NCBI RefSeq assembly: GCF_000971975.1
Contig: NZ_LAQO01000006.1
Span: 186,001-250,000 of the forward strand
Origin: Paenibacillus algorifonticola
GTDB taxonomy: Bacteria > Bacillota > Bacilli > Paenibacillales > Paenibacillaceae
Direction of reading: 5' to 3'
Length of the DNA stretch: 64,000 nucleotides
Part shown: positions 46,685 to 55,227 of the stretch, in pieces
How positions within the stretch are numbered: position 1 is the first letter of the stretch
How the letters are laid out: every line of letters begins with the position of its first letter
The notes under the pieces: generated by a model
Databases searched by the model: none
Seen by the model: only the letters and a program-made list of their open reading frames with translations
What the model was told of the DNA's origin: nothing
Program-made: the position numbers and the translations under genes

Positions 46685-46747
46685 TACCCGCTTTTGTTGA
46701 CAAAATCTCCACGGTTTTGGGAGTTTTGTCAACAAATTAGCGGTACT
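46683..46747 (+). repeat. Long stem-loop between nuoJK-like and nuoL-like genes
   Basis: Nearly perfect inverted repeat with arms of about 27 bases: the core TTTGTTGACAAAA / TTTTGTCAACAAA is perfect, extended inward by CTCC/GGAG and outward by AGTACCGCT/AGCGGTACT with single bulges. It contains TTGACA/TGTCAA words, so it may be an RNA processing or retention structure or a protein-binding palindrome. Confidence 0.75.
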
Positions 46748-46805
46748 TTATTTCGTCGCAGTCTCTAATCGTGAATAATAGTTGAACAGGAGGTGATCGT
46801 AGCAG

Positions 46806-48671
46806 ATGCAAATGTATGCCGAGGCTGCTTTTCTTATTCCGCTGCTGCCGCTTGCCGCTTATTTGATCCTGATGGCGCTTGGCCGGGGATCTCATACCGC
46901 TGGCGTCTGGGTTGGAACGGGAGGCGCTGCTGCTTCGCTGCTGCTGTCGCTTCTGGTATGGATAGAGCGATTCCGCAAGGGCGCGGTCGACTACAATGAT
47001 AGCTTTAACTGGATTTCGATAGATCGTATTACGCTGCGAATAGGGTTTGAGGTTACCAATATGAGCGCGCTGCTGCTGGTGGGCGTCAGTTTGCTGAGCG
47101 TTCTGGTCCATATTTATGCCGCTGGTTATATGAAAAGGGATGAACGCTTGACGGTGTTCTACAGCTATATGTCCTTATTCACCTTCTCGCTGCTGGCACT
47201 CTCTCTTGCAGATAACGTACTGGCGTTTTATTTGTTCTGGGAGCTGGCTTCCGTCAGCCTATTTCTGTTGTTTGGTTTCTGGTACGCGAAGAGTACAGCG
47301 CGTGCAGCTGCCAAGAGAGCTTTTATAATGCTGCGTTTAGCGAGTGCCGGATTACTGCTTGCAACGCTGCTGCTGTTCTGGTTCATGCCGGAGCATGCGC
47401 TTGATTTTGCCGCTATACATAACGTATTTGAAGGGCAATCCGGTGCGATTGCGAAAAATATAACGACACTGATCGCCAGTCTACTGCTGCTTGGAGCGGT
47501 GGGAATGGCTGCGCAGTTTCCGCTTTACGCTTGGCTAAGCAACGCGGAGCAGGCTCCTGCGCCCGCGAGCGCGCTGCTGCAAGGAGCAGGCATGATGACA
47601 GGAGCGCTGCTTCTGTCCAAAACGACAGAAATCTTCCAATCGGCTCCAGCCGTAACGGAAGCAGCGCTATATATTGGCGTTGTGACGGCGGTCTACGCCG
47701 CTGTAAGGGCGCTAATGGAGCGGGATATAAAGAAAGTGTTGATTTATTCGACGATTAGCCAGCTAGGAGTCGTTCAGCTTTCGCTTGCTCTAGGGGCCGC
47801 CACAAGCAGTATGCTTTATGTGCTGGTCCATGCGATATGCAAAACACTGCTTGTACTAGCAGCGGGCCATCTACTACGGACAGTTGGAACAGCGGATATA
47901 GGGGCTATGGGTGGTTTGCGCAAGCATATGCCGCTTGCGGCGTGGACATTTTTAATTGGCGGCTTGGCTTTATGCGGGCTTCCTCCGCTCACAGGCTTTT
48001 GGCTGCAGCAGTCTATTTGGGCGGAAGCCTCAGAGCAGCATATATTATGGCTAGCCGCGATCATGCTTGTACTGTTCTTGACCGCAGCCTACATGTCCCG
48101 CATGTATTTTCTTATATTTGAAGGGAAGCCTCGTTCAGCTGCAGCAGGAATACCTGAGCAAGGGCAAAAGCCTTCGCGCCTTATGAGCTATTCGGTTGTT
48201 ATACTTGCCGCGATTGTTGTCCTTTCAGGCTTCTTTCAATTGGTCTGGGGCAGCTTGCCTGAACATTGGCTCGATGGAGATGCGGCTGGCAGGCAGGGCA
48301 GCATGTCCTTAGGATTGATGCTGGCTGCTGTCGCGATTCTTCTAGGTGGAATTTGGCTGGGATGGCTGAAAAATAAACGTGATGCGAGCGCGCTGCTGTC
48401 TAACGGAAATAAGCTGAAGGATGCTTCTGCTGGATGGGTGGCAGACAAAGCGAGTGCGATCAAACGGTCGTTTGCCGTCGCTGGAGCGGCATTAGCGGCG
48501 ATTGAGCAGGCCATGGGCGCGCTGCCCAAGCTGGCGGCTCAACTATTGTATGCGCTGGGAAGGCTAGCGGTTAGCTTTAGCCTTCGCAGTACGATTCGCG
48601 GGATGGGACTAGCGATCATACTTGGCTTGGTCATCACGATCATCATCATGGCTGCAAAGGGAGAGTGGTAA
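46806..48671 (+). CDS. NuoL-like antiporter subunit with altered channel residues
   Basis: 621 aa, the usual NuoL length, with the 14-helix core plus a C-terminal amphipathic helix region. Compared with E. coli NuoL: Glu144 is kept (FYLFWELASVS), Lys342 is kept (HAICKTLLVLAAG), but Lys229 is Met (GAVGMAAQFPL against GKSAQ), the following His of LIHAATM is Gln (LLQGAGM), and Lys399 is Gln (GFWLQQSIW against FFSKDEI). These Lys/His residues are central to proton transfer. GGAGGTG lies 10 nt before the ATG. The next gene starts 1 nt after the stop. Confidence 0.85.
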   Translation: MQMYAEAAFLIPLLPLAAYLILMALGRGSHTAGVWVGTGGAAASLLLSLLVWIERFRKGAVDYNDSFNWISIDRITLRIGFEVTNMSALLLVGVSLLSVLVHIYAAGYMKRDERLTVFYSYMSLFTFSLLALSLADNVLAFYLFWELASVSLFLLFGFWYAKSTARAAAKRAFIMLRLASAGLLLATLLLFWFMPEHALDFAAIHNVFEGQSGAIAKNITTLIASLLLLGAVGMAAQFPLYAWLSNAEQAPAPASALLQGAGMMTGALLLSKTTEIFQSAPAVTEAALYIGVVTAVYAAVRALMERDIKKVLIYSTISQLGVVQLSLALGAATSSMLYVLVHAICKTLLVLAAGHLLRTVGTADIGAMGGLRKHMPLAAWTFLIGGLALCGLPPLTGFWLQQSIWAEASEQHILWLAAIMLVLFLTAAYMSRMYFLIFEGKPRSAAAGIPEQGQKPSRLMSYSVVILAAIVVLSGFFQLVWGSLPEHWLDGDAAGRQGSMSLGLMLAAVAILLGGIWLGWLKNKRDASALLSNGNKLKDASAGWVADKASAIKRSFAVAGAALAAIEQAMGALPKLAAQLLYALGRLAVSFSLRSTIRGMGLAIILGLVITIIIMAAKGEW

Positions 48672-48672
48672 A

Positions 48673-50310
48673 ATGGCATTTTTGACAGAGCTGCCGCTTT
48701 TGTCTTTGATGTGGCTGACCCCTGCTGCCGGGATGCTGCTTGTACTGCTCACGCCAGCGCGGCAAGGACGAGTGATGCAGTCGCTTGCTGTGCTTGCAGC
48801 GCTGCTTCCGCTGCTTTTCGCCGCTTTTTTATATGCGACGTTTAATCAGCAGCAGGGGGGCGGCGCTTATGCGGAGCACCATCATTGGATTGAAATCCCG
48901 CTCCCTTTTGCTTTATCTGCGGGACAAGCATATAGCGAAGCGAAATTGTCCTTCTCCTATGCGGTTGCGGTAGATGGGCTCTCGCTGCCTTTGCTGCTTG
49001 CTGCCGCGCTAGTGACAGGGCTCGCTGTTGTGACAGCCGTTCAGCTTAGGAAGCGGCGCAAGGCGTTTTATTTTTGGCTGCTAGGGTTGGAAGCTTCACT
49101 GATAGGGCTTTTTATGGCAAGGGATGTTTTGCTGTTTATTGTATTTATACAGGCCGCGCTGGTCGCTCTTTATTTTCTGCTTGGCATTTGGGGCAATCCG
49201 GACGGAGAGCGTACGGCAAATCGGTTATTGGCTGGGGCCGGTCTAGGTTCTTTGCTGCTGCTTGCCGTATTTCTCATTTTGACCTGTACGGCGGGGCTTC
49301 GCATAGAAAAGGCTGGCGAGCAGCTCCAGACGGTATACAGCGGGGGATATGGCGGAATCGCCCGTGGCCTGCTTGCAGAAGACACCTCAATGAGCCAAGA
49401 GGTTCTGGATATGAGAGAGGCTGCCGTCGCGCCATTGTCTGAGGGCGTCAGGATGGTACTGTTTATTTTGCAGCTTATCGGCTTCGGGCTATTTATGCCA
49501 CTTCTGCCATTTCATACTTGGTTAATGAGAGCGCAGGCCGGTGCACCGACATCGGTAGCGATGATTGTTTCGGGCCTGCTTCCGGCTGCCGGGGCTTATG
49601 GACTGCTGCGCTACGGGGTGTTTTTGTTCCCAGAGCAAGCGGAGAAACTGGCCCCGGCTATGGCCGTTATCGGCATTGTTCAGCTTCTGTACGGGGCTTT
49701 GCTGGCGCTGCGCCAGACGGATATGAGGCAGCTGCTTGCTTATGCCTCGCTCAGCCAAATGGGGTTCATTTGGCTTGGCATCGCTGCCTTTAATGAAATT
49801 GGGCTGCAAGGGACGATCTTTCAGCTCATGGCAAGCAGCTTATGCTTTGCCCTGTTATGGCTCGTTGTCGGCAGCTTGCAGGAGAGGGCTAAAACAACGG
49901 CAATATCCGAGCTTGGCGGCTTGGCCCGTTCGCTTCCGTTTATTTGCGGCATATTCATGGCCGCAGGGCTGTCGCTTATCGGCATTCCGGGCCTAGCTGG
50001 CTTTCCGGGGATATTGCTGTCGCTGCTCGGCTTGTTCGATACACTGCCATGGCTTGCTGCTGCCGCAATGCCAGGAATCGTGCTCACTGCGGCTTATATG
50101 CTGAGATGCCTGCTGAGAGTGATCTTCGGGCCGATTGATGAGCGGCATACAGCTTTCAAGGATGCCCGCTTCATTGAGGCGGCGCCCATGATTATATTGC
50201 TTGCTTTTATCGTCCTTCTGGGCTGCTTCCCGTCATTTTTGACCGATACGGTGCAGCAAAGCATTACGGGGCTTTATAGTCAATTGCTGGCAGGCAGGAT
50301 GGGGGGATAA
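48673..50310 (+). CDS. NuoM-like antiporter subunit lacking the canonical channel residues
   Basis: 545 aa from ATG 48673 (GGGAGAG upstream). Landmarks LPFHTWLMRAQAGAPTSV and LLAYASLSQMGFIWLG place it in the NuoM/MrpD family. All four main channel positions are changed relative to E. coli NuoM: Glu144 to Gln (VFIQAALV), Lys234 to Phe (GFGLFMPLLPFH), Lys265 to a non-basic residue (GLLPAAGAYG) and Glu407 to Ile (GFPGILLSL). It has a ~50-residue hydrophilic insertion (about 200-250) after the LTC segment. The fold seems intact, so this is not simple frameshift decay. Confidence 0.85.
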   Translation: MAFLTELPLLSLMWLTPAAGMLLVLLTPARQGRVMQSLAVLAALLPLLFAAFLYATFNQQQGGGAYAEHHHWIEIPLPFALSAGQAYSEAKLSFSYAVAVDGLSLPLLLAAALVTGLAVVTAVQLRKRRKAFYFWLLGLEASLIGLFMARDVLLFIVFIQAALVALYFLLGIWGNPDGERTANRLLAGAGLGSLLLLAVFLILTCTAGLRIEKAGEQLQTVYSGGYGGIARGLLAEDTSMSQEVLDMREAAVAPLSEGVRMVLFILQLIGFGLFMPLLPFHTWLMRAQAGAPTSVAMIVSGLLPAAGAYGLLRYGVFLFPEQAEKLAPAMAVIGIVQLLYGALLALRQTDMRQLLAYASLSQMGFIWLGIAAFNEIGLQGTIFQLMASSLCFALLWLVVGSLQERAKTTAISELGGLARSLPFICGIFMAAGLSLIGIPGLAGFPGILLSLLGLFDTLPWLAAAAMPGIVLTAAYMLRCLLRVIFGPIDERHTAFKDARFIEAAPMIILLAFIVLLGCFPSFLTDTVQQSITGLYSQLLAGRMGG

Positions 50311-50314
50311 GCTC

Positions 50315-51829
50315 ATGACAAATAGTGAAGCGCTGGGATCGCAGCTTTGGTGGAGCACGGTACAGCTTATTCCTGAGCTGCTCCTTCTTTTGCTGCTGAT
50401 TACACTTGCTGCGGGTGTCCGGTTTCGTTTGTGGAACCAGGCGGGAGCGGCGTCAGGCTGGTTGACACTGACTTGGCTGGTCGTCGTATTTGCGGCAGCT
50501 TTATGGCGCATGTTAGCCAATGGTACAGAAGCAGCGATAGAGTTCGCGGAGGGCAGAGGGCCTGGCGGAGTTGCTGGAATCACGTACCTCGCTTTAAATG
50601 CGGAAAGCTTAATGTTTTTGCTAATTATTGTGGGGGCATTCGTAGTGGTTCTGCTCAGCCTAGAAGAGGAACGGGAGCGGCGTATTAACCATTATTTATA
50701 TATTCCCACTGCCTTGCTTGGCATACGTCTGCTGCTAGCGCCTTCCAATCTGATTACGCTGTATGTTGGACTAGAGCTGTTTAGTTTGGCAGCATTGAGC
50801 CTGATTTTTGCCACGTTGAACAAGCGGTACAAGCATCTGTCCCGGCCCGAGCGACCGGCATTACGTTTCTCGGTACGTTCCGGAGTGGGTACTGCCCTGC
50901 TGCTGTTCGGCATGTCTTATATTTATGGTTTGACAGGCGAACTGGATTTAGCTGCTATTCGTGCGGGCATCTCCGATATAAAGCCGTATGCTTCGCTTGG
51001 CTACATGGCCATTTTGCTGATGGCATGCGGCTTGGGCGTTAAAGTGGCAGCCCTCCCATTTGGCATTTGGGTTTCCAACGAGGAAGAGACAAACACAAGC
51101 TTCTCTTATACGGCGGGCGCTATGTTTCTGACGGTAGCAGGCCAAGGTGCAACCGCCGCTGTATTATTTCACCTGCTTCGTGAAACGGCGATTGTCCAAC
51201 TATTAGGTTTAAACAGCGCCTATGTTGGCTTGCAGGCGATTGCGGCCAGTCAAATGGCTTGGGGCACGGTCGCCCTGCTGAGACAAAAGCAGGCTGCTCA
51301 CATATTGGGCTGGGCGAGCGTCATAAACAGCGGCTATTTGCTTGTTCCGGTCGCACTTAGTCTTGCACCCGTTCATAGCAGCTCGTTCGCACCGCTTGGC
51401 TATCATTTCGCCGTGTATATGCTGGCGATGTTTGGGGCTACGGCTATTTTGGCAGCCGTTCGGGAAGCGACGGGGCATGGAAAGCTCAGCGGTCTGGCCG
51501 GTTTGTATCATCGGTCGCCTTGGCTCGCGGCAGCTATGGTTGTTTTCGTCCTGTCGTTTGCAGGCCTGCCCGTTACAGGGGGCTTTTTTGCCAAAGTGTA
51601 TATATGGCTGGGCAGCGCCGCTGCAGAGGCCTATTGGCTGCTGGGCGTCATGGCTGCGTGCACTCTGGCAGCCACCTATGCTTATTTTGGCTTCATTCGG
51701 CAAATGTTCATGAGAACGGGCAGCGATGAACGTTCGCTGCAGCTTCCGTTTGCTGCCTCGGCGGGCATTGTGATTTGCGCCGTCGCTCTTGTTGTGCTGG
51801 GCTTGTTCCCAGGCTTGCTGATGAAGTAG
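50315..51829 (+). CDS. NuoN-like antiporter subunit
   Basis: 504 aa, 14 helices. Of the three proteins it keeps most channel residues: Glu133 region (LYVGLELFSLAAL), Lys217 (LGVKVAALPFG) and Lys395 (GGFFAKVYIW). The TM8 Lys of the VSK motif is replaced (TVAG) and the conserved PFH is PFG. Starts 4 nt after the NuoM-like stop with GGGGGG upstream. Last gene of the run; no clear terminator is seen in 51830-52040. Confidence 0.85.
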   Translation: MTNSEALGSQLWWSTVQLIPELLLLLLLITLAAGVRFRLWNQAGAASGWLTLTWLVVVFAAALWRMLANGTEAAIEFAEGRGPGGVAGITYLALNAESLMFLLIIVGAFVVVLLSLEEERERRINHYLYIPTALLGIRLLLAPSNLITLYVGLELFSLAALSLIFATLNKRYKHLSRPERPALRFSVRSGVGTALLLFGMSYIYGLTGELDLAAIRAGISDIKPYASLGYMAILLMACGLGVKVAALPFGIWVSNEEETNTSFSYTAGAMFLTVAGQGATAAVLFHLLRETAIVQLLGLNSAYVGLQAIAASQMAWGTVALLRQKQAAHILGWASVINSGYLLVPVALSLAPVHSSSFAPLGYHFAVYMLAMFGATAILAAVREATGHGKLSGLAGLYHRSPWLAAAMVVFVLSFAGLPVTGGFFAKVYIWLGSAAAEAYWLLGVMAACTLAATYAYFGFIRQMFMRTGSDERSLQLPFAASAGIVICAVALVVLGLFPGLLMK

Positions 51830-52040
51830 CCGGGGCCCCTGATTGGAAGGGACACAACCGGGTAAGAAGGCAGTATGGATGCAGGCAAGCTGGGTCTTTG
51901 GTCGTTATCTTTGGCTGGAACAAGGACAAGCTTGCTCGGAGCGCGAAAGGTAATGGGATATGAGTAGATACAACGGCATGAGATAGGTGCGAGATGCGAA
52001 GGTGCGAGAAAAATACGAATGCAAAGGCAGAATAAATAAC

Positions 52041-54581
52041 ATGAAGGTTAATCATGGTAGGTTCCGCAGTTTGCGCCGCCAGCTTGCTGCGCTGCTGGCG
52101 GTTATGTTGCTCTGCGGCGTTGTATCCGCCGCAGAGCCCTGGGCGGGGAGGCGCATTGACGCCGCCCCAAGTGCAAAAGAGGAGCCGCCGCAAAGCTGGC
52201 TCCTCAAATGGAGCGACCCCGCGCAAGCAGCTGAGCTGCGCGGGACGCTCGTGATCCGCCGCCAGGCTGAGGCGGCGGTCGACGTCGTACGTCCGGCCGA
52301 AGCGTCGGCGGACGTCGAAGCGTGGCTGCGCCGGCTGCGGAGCACGCCGGGCGTGGAATACGTGTACCCGAATGGCCGGGTACACGCCTTAGAGCTGTCC
52401 GCCGCACAGCAGGCGGACGACAGCTCCGCAGCCGAAGCAGCCTCCGGCGAGGCTTCGACCCTCAAAGCCGCCGCTGCGTCTAAAGCGGCGGCCAGCGACC
52501 CCGAGCTTGCGAAGCAAAGCTATCTCAAGCAGATCGGCGCGCTAGCCGCTTGGAAAACCGTGCGCGAGCAAACCGCGCTGACGATCGCGATTGTCGATAC
52601 GGGTATCGATCTCGACCATCCCGATCTCAAAAAAAATCTCGTCCCCGGCATCAACTTGATCGACACGGACATGCCGCCTGAGGACAATAACGGCCACGGA
52701 ACAAGCGTGGCCGGGGTAATTGCCGCATCGGGCAGCAATGGCATTGGCGTGTCCGGCATTTTGTGGAAAGCGAAGCTGATGCCGATCAAGGCGCTTGATC
52801 ATAATGGCGATGGCACGGAGCAGGATTTGGGCGAAGCGATTTTGTACGCTGTGCGCAAGCAGGCCAAAATCGTCGTGCTCTCCGTTGGACTATATCGTTA
52901 TTCTCCTTATATGCAGGATATTGTAAACTATGCTGAGAGCAAAGGGGTACTGCTGGTCGCGGCAGCGGGCAATGATGGTCAGTCGCTCGGAAGCTTGGCT
53001 GCAGTAAAATATCCCGCCGCCTATTCGACGGTGCTTGCAGTTGGCGGCGTGAAGGCGGACAATTCGCCAGATTTGCGTTCGAATCCAGGTACGGAGCTGG
53101 ATTTGTCGGCTGCCTGGAACGTGTATACGACGGCGGTAGGCGGAAGCTATAAGAAGGAAGAGGGCACGTCGATGGCCGCCCCTCAGGTGGCAGCAGCGGC
53201 GGCACTCATCTGGGCCCGTTATCCGAAGCTCAAAACGTATCAAGTCAGGGAGCTGCTGCGCCAAACTACGCGCAACATTGGTGAGTCTGGCTTCGACAAT
53301 CGCACAGGCTATGGGCTGCTGCAAATTGATAAAGCGCTGAGCACACCAGTTATTGCAGATGGCTTTGAGCCGAATGATACGAGGGGCACAGCTGCTTTTC
53401 TCCCCTTGAACAAGCAACTATCTGCTGTATTGAATACGGGCAAGGATATCGATTGGTATACCGTGGAGGCGCCATATGATGGCAAGCTCACGATTAAGTA
53501 TCAATCGCTTACTGAAACAGGAGCTGCGATTCCGCCCGTTCGGTTGCTGCATTATGTGAACGGTATCCAGAAAAATACTTATACGACGAAGCTTGCCAGC
53601 GGCAATGCCGAGTTCACGGTAAAAAAAGGGACGCAAAAAATAGGCGTCCAGTTCATGAACAGCGATAACGGCACCCGTCAGCCCTATTTGCTGAACTCCT
53701 CTTTTATCATGAAGCCGGATGCTTATGAATCGAATGACCAGACGTATGAAGCATTTGCTTTGTCACCGCGCAGCCAGACTGTAGTTGGCAACTTTCATCA
53801 GAAGGCGGATCGCGACTGGTATGCGATTACGTTCAAGCAAAGCGGCACGCTGCGCCTCACCTTGGAAGGGAATACGGCGCGAATTGACCCGGGCCTTGCG
53901 ATCCAGCGTGCCGGACAGTCGCTTCGTGCCTATGACGAGGAGTCTGAAGGTCAAGCTGAAATATCGCCAATATTGACAGTCACACCCGGGAAATATTATA
54001 TTCGTGTGCATAATGCTATTTCGTCTGAGGCCAGCCCGGTTACCGGGCAATACACGCTTAAAATCAATTATGTACCGAAATACGATGATCCCAACGAGCC
54101 AAACAATCAATATTACGAAGGATTGAGCATACGCAGCGGTACAGAGTATGTGGGTGTCATTAACAGCAGCACCGATGTCGATTGGTTCCAACTGCGCCTC
54201 ACCAAAGCGAGCCAAATTGATTTGCAGGTGTTTAATGTACCATCAGGAAAGGTAATGCAAGTCATAGCATACGATAAAAAGCAGCAGCAGCTGTTTACGC
54301 AGAAAACAGGAAGCACAGGCAAGCTAGAAGTGAAAAACAAGCGGTTTCCTTCAGGCGTTTATTATTTTAAACTGACAGCCAATGAGCCCTTCGACAAGCA
54401 ATATTACCGCTTTAAGGTCACGGTCAAAAATGCCTTTGCTGGTGCTTCTGCGGTTGCAGAGCAACAGCTCCCGGCCAGCGAAGCGGGAGGCGATGAAGCA
54501 CGCCGCATGTTTAGAGCCGAGGATCCCGCCTTGGAAAACAGCGGGGAGCCATTTGCTTTAGAGCGGCTGCTCGTGCAGTAG
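52041..54581 (+). CDS. Secreted subtilisin-family (S8) serine protease with three C-terminal PPC domains
   Basis: 846 aa from ATG 52041, which gives a signal peptide (RRQLAALLAVMLLCGVVSAAEP); an upstream in-frame ATG at 51987 would hide it. Residues about 45-120 resemble an I9-type propeptide ending VEYVYPNGRVHAL. The catalytic triad is complete: Asp about 186 (IAIVDTGIDLDHPDL), His about 219 (NGHGTSVAGVIA), Ser about 377 (GTSMAAPQVAAAAA). Three pre-peptidase C-terminal domains follow, each opened by EPNDT, ESNDQ or EPNNQ and containing DWY/DWF. The propeptide region is GC-rich. Probably wall-associated or extracellular. Confidence 0.92.
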   Translation: MKVNHGRFRSLRRQLAALLAVMLLCGVVSAAEPWAGRRIDAAPSAKEEPPQSWLLKWSDPAQAAELRGTLVIRRQAEAAVDVVRPAEASADVEAWLRRLRSTPGVEYVYPNGRVHALELSAAQQADDSSAAEAASGEASTLKAAAASKAAASDPELAKQSYLKQIGALAAWKTVREQTALTIAIVDTGIDLDHPDLKKNLVPGINLIDTDMPPEDNNGHGTSVAGVIAASGSNGIGVSGILWKAKLMPIKALDHNGDGTEQDLGEAILYAVRKQAKIVVLSVGLYRYSPYMQDIVNYAESKGVLLVAAAGNDGQSLGSLAAVKYPAAYSTVLAVGGVKADNSPDLRSNPGTELDLSAAWNVYTTAVGGSYKKEEGTSMAAPQVAAAAALIWARYPKLKTYQVRELLRQTTRNIGESGFDNRTGYGLLQIDKALSTPVIADGFEPNDTRGTAAFLPLNKQLSAVLNTGKDIDWYTVEAPYDGKLTIKYQSLTETGAAIPPVRLLHYVNGIQKNTYTTKLASGNAEFTVKKGTQKIGVQFMNSDNGTRQPYLLNSSFIMKPDAYESNDQTYEAFALSPRSQTVVGNFHQKADRDWYAITFKQSGTLRLTLEGNTARIDPGLAIQRAGQSLRAYDEESEGQAEISPILTVTPGKYYIRVHNAISSEASPVTGQYTLKINYVPKYDDPNEPNNQYYEGLSIRSGTEYVGVINSSTDVDWFQLRLTKASQIDLQVFNVPSGKVMQVIAYDKKQQQLFTQKTGSTGKLEVKNKRFPSGVYYFKLTANEPFDKQYYRFKVTVKNAFAGASAVAEQQLPASEAGGDEARRMFRAEDPALENSGEPFALERLLVQ

Positions 54582-54649
54582 CTTAGAGAATAAGCAAATA
54601 AGCGGCAGATCAGAACTCAAGTGAACAAAAGGAGGCAACTGGAGCACAG

Positions 54650-54916
54650 ATGGGTTTGACTCAGGATATGTTGAACAGCATGCAGACAACCACAGGAATA
54701 ACGGGATTGTTCTCCATTGTTGTAACGCTCGTTAGCATTATACTTATATGGTTTATTATGCAGGAGCTGAAATGGGAAGCGTTTTTTTCGTTTCCCCGCA
54801 GCCCGAAAGCCCGCATGTTTCAGGCGGTTATTGCCATCATACTCGGGCATGCGTTTGCCAGCTTCATTCTGGATTACTGGTCTTGGACGACAATGATGAA
54901 GAGTTTTGTCGAATAA
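54650..54916 (+). CDS. DUF1146 small membrane protein (YwzB-like)
   Basis: 88 aa with two helices (GLFSIVVTLVSIILIWFIMQEL and FQAVIAIILGHAFASFILDYW). LKWEAFF-(8)-PKARMFQAVIAIILGH matches the DUF1146 family, encoded directly before murA in B. subtilis (ywzB). Function unknown. GGAG lies 6 nt before the ATG. Confidence 0.9.
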   Translation: MGLTQDMLNSMQTTTGITGLFSIVVTLVSIILIWFIMQELKWEAFFSFPRSPKARMFQAVIAIILGHAFASFILDYWSWTTMMKSFVE

Positions 54917-55227
54917 CCAGAGCGGAATATGTTAACAATGGGTAGTAATGACGGACTGAAATTTCTACCTGCTCGCGAAAGCTATACAAGTGTGGGAATT
55001 TCCGTTCCAGTATCAGGCAGGGCAACACCTAAAAGCATCGTTCAGCATAGGATGTTAGGGTCAGGATCGGGCTGCTTTAAATGCTACTATTGCATGGAAA
55101 TTTAAAGCTTGTCGATTAGTGTAGATAAGTGTTAATATGGAGTTTGGATTAAGACGGGAATTTTTCACTTTTAAACAATAATTTTAAAGCGAGAGACAGA
55201 AATTCAGTTCGCGGAGGGAACCATAAG
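54917..55227 (+). other. Intergenic region before murA
   Basis: 311 bp without a credible gene. It holds the murA ribosome site (GGAGGG near 55215) but I see no strong promoter, terminator or repeat. Confidence 0.5.
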
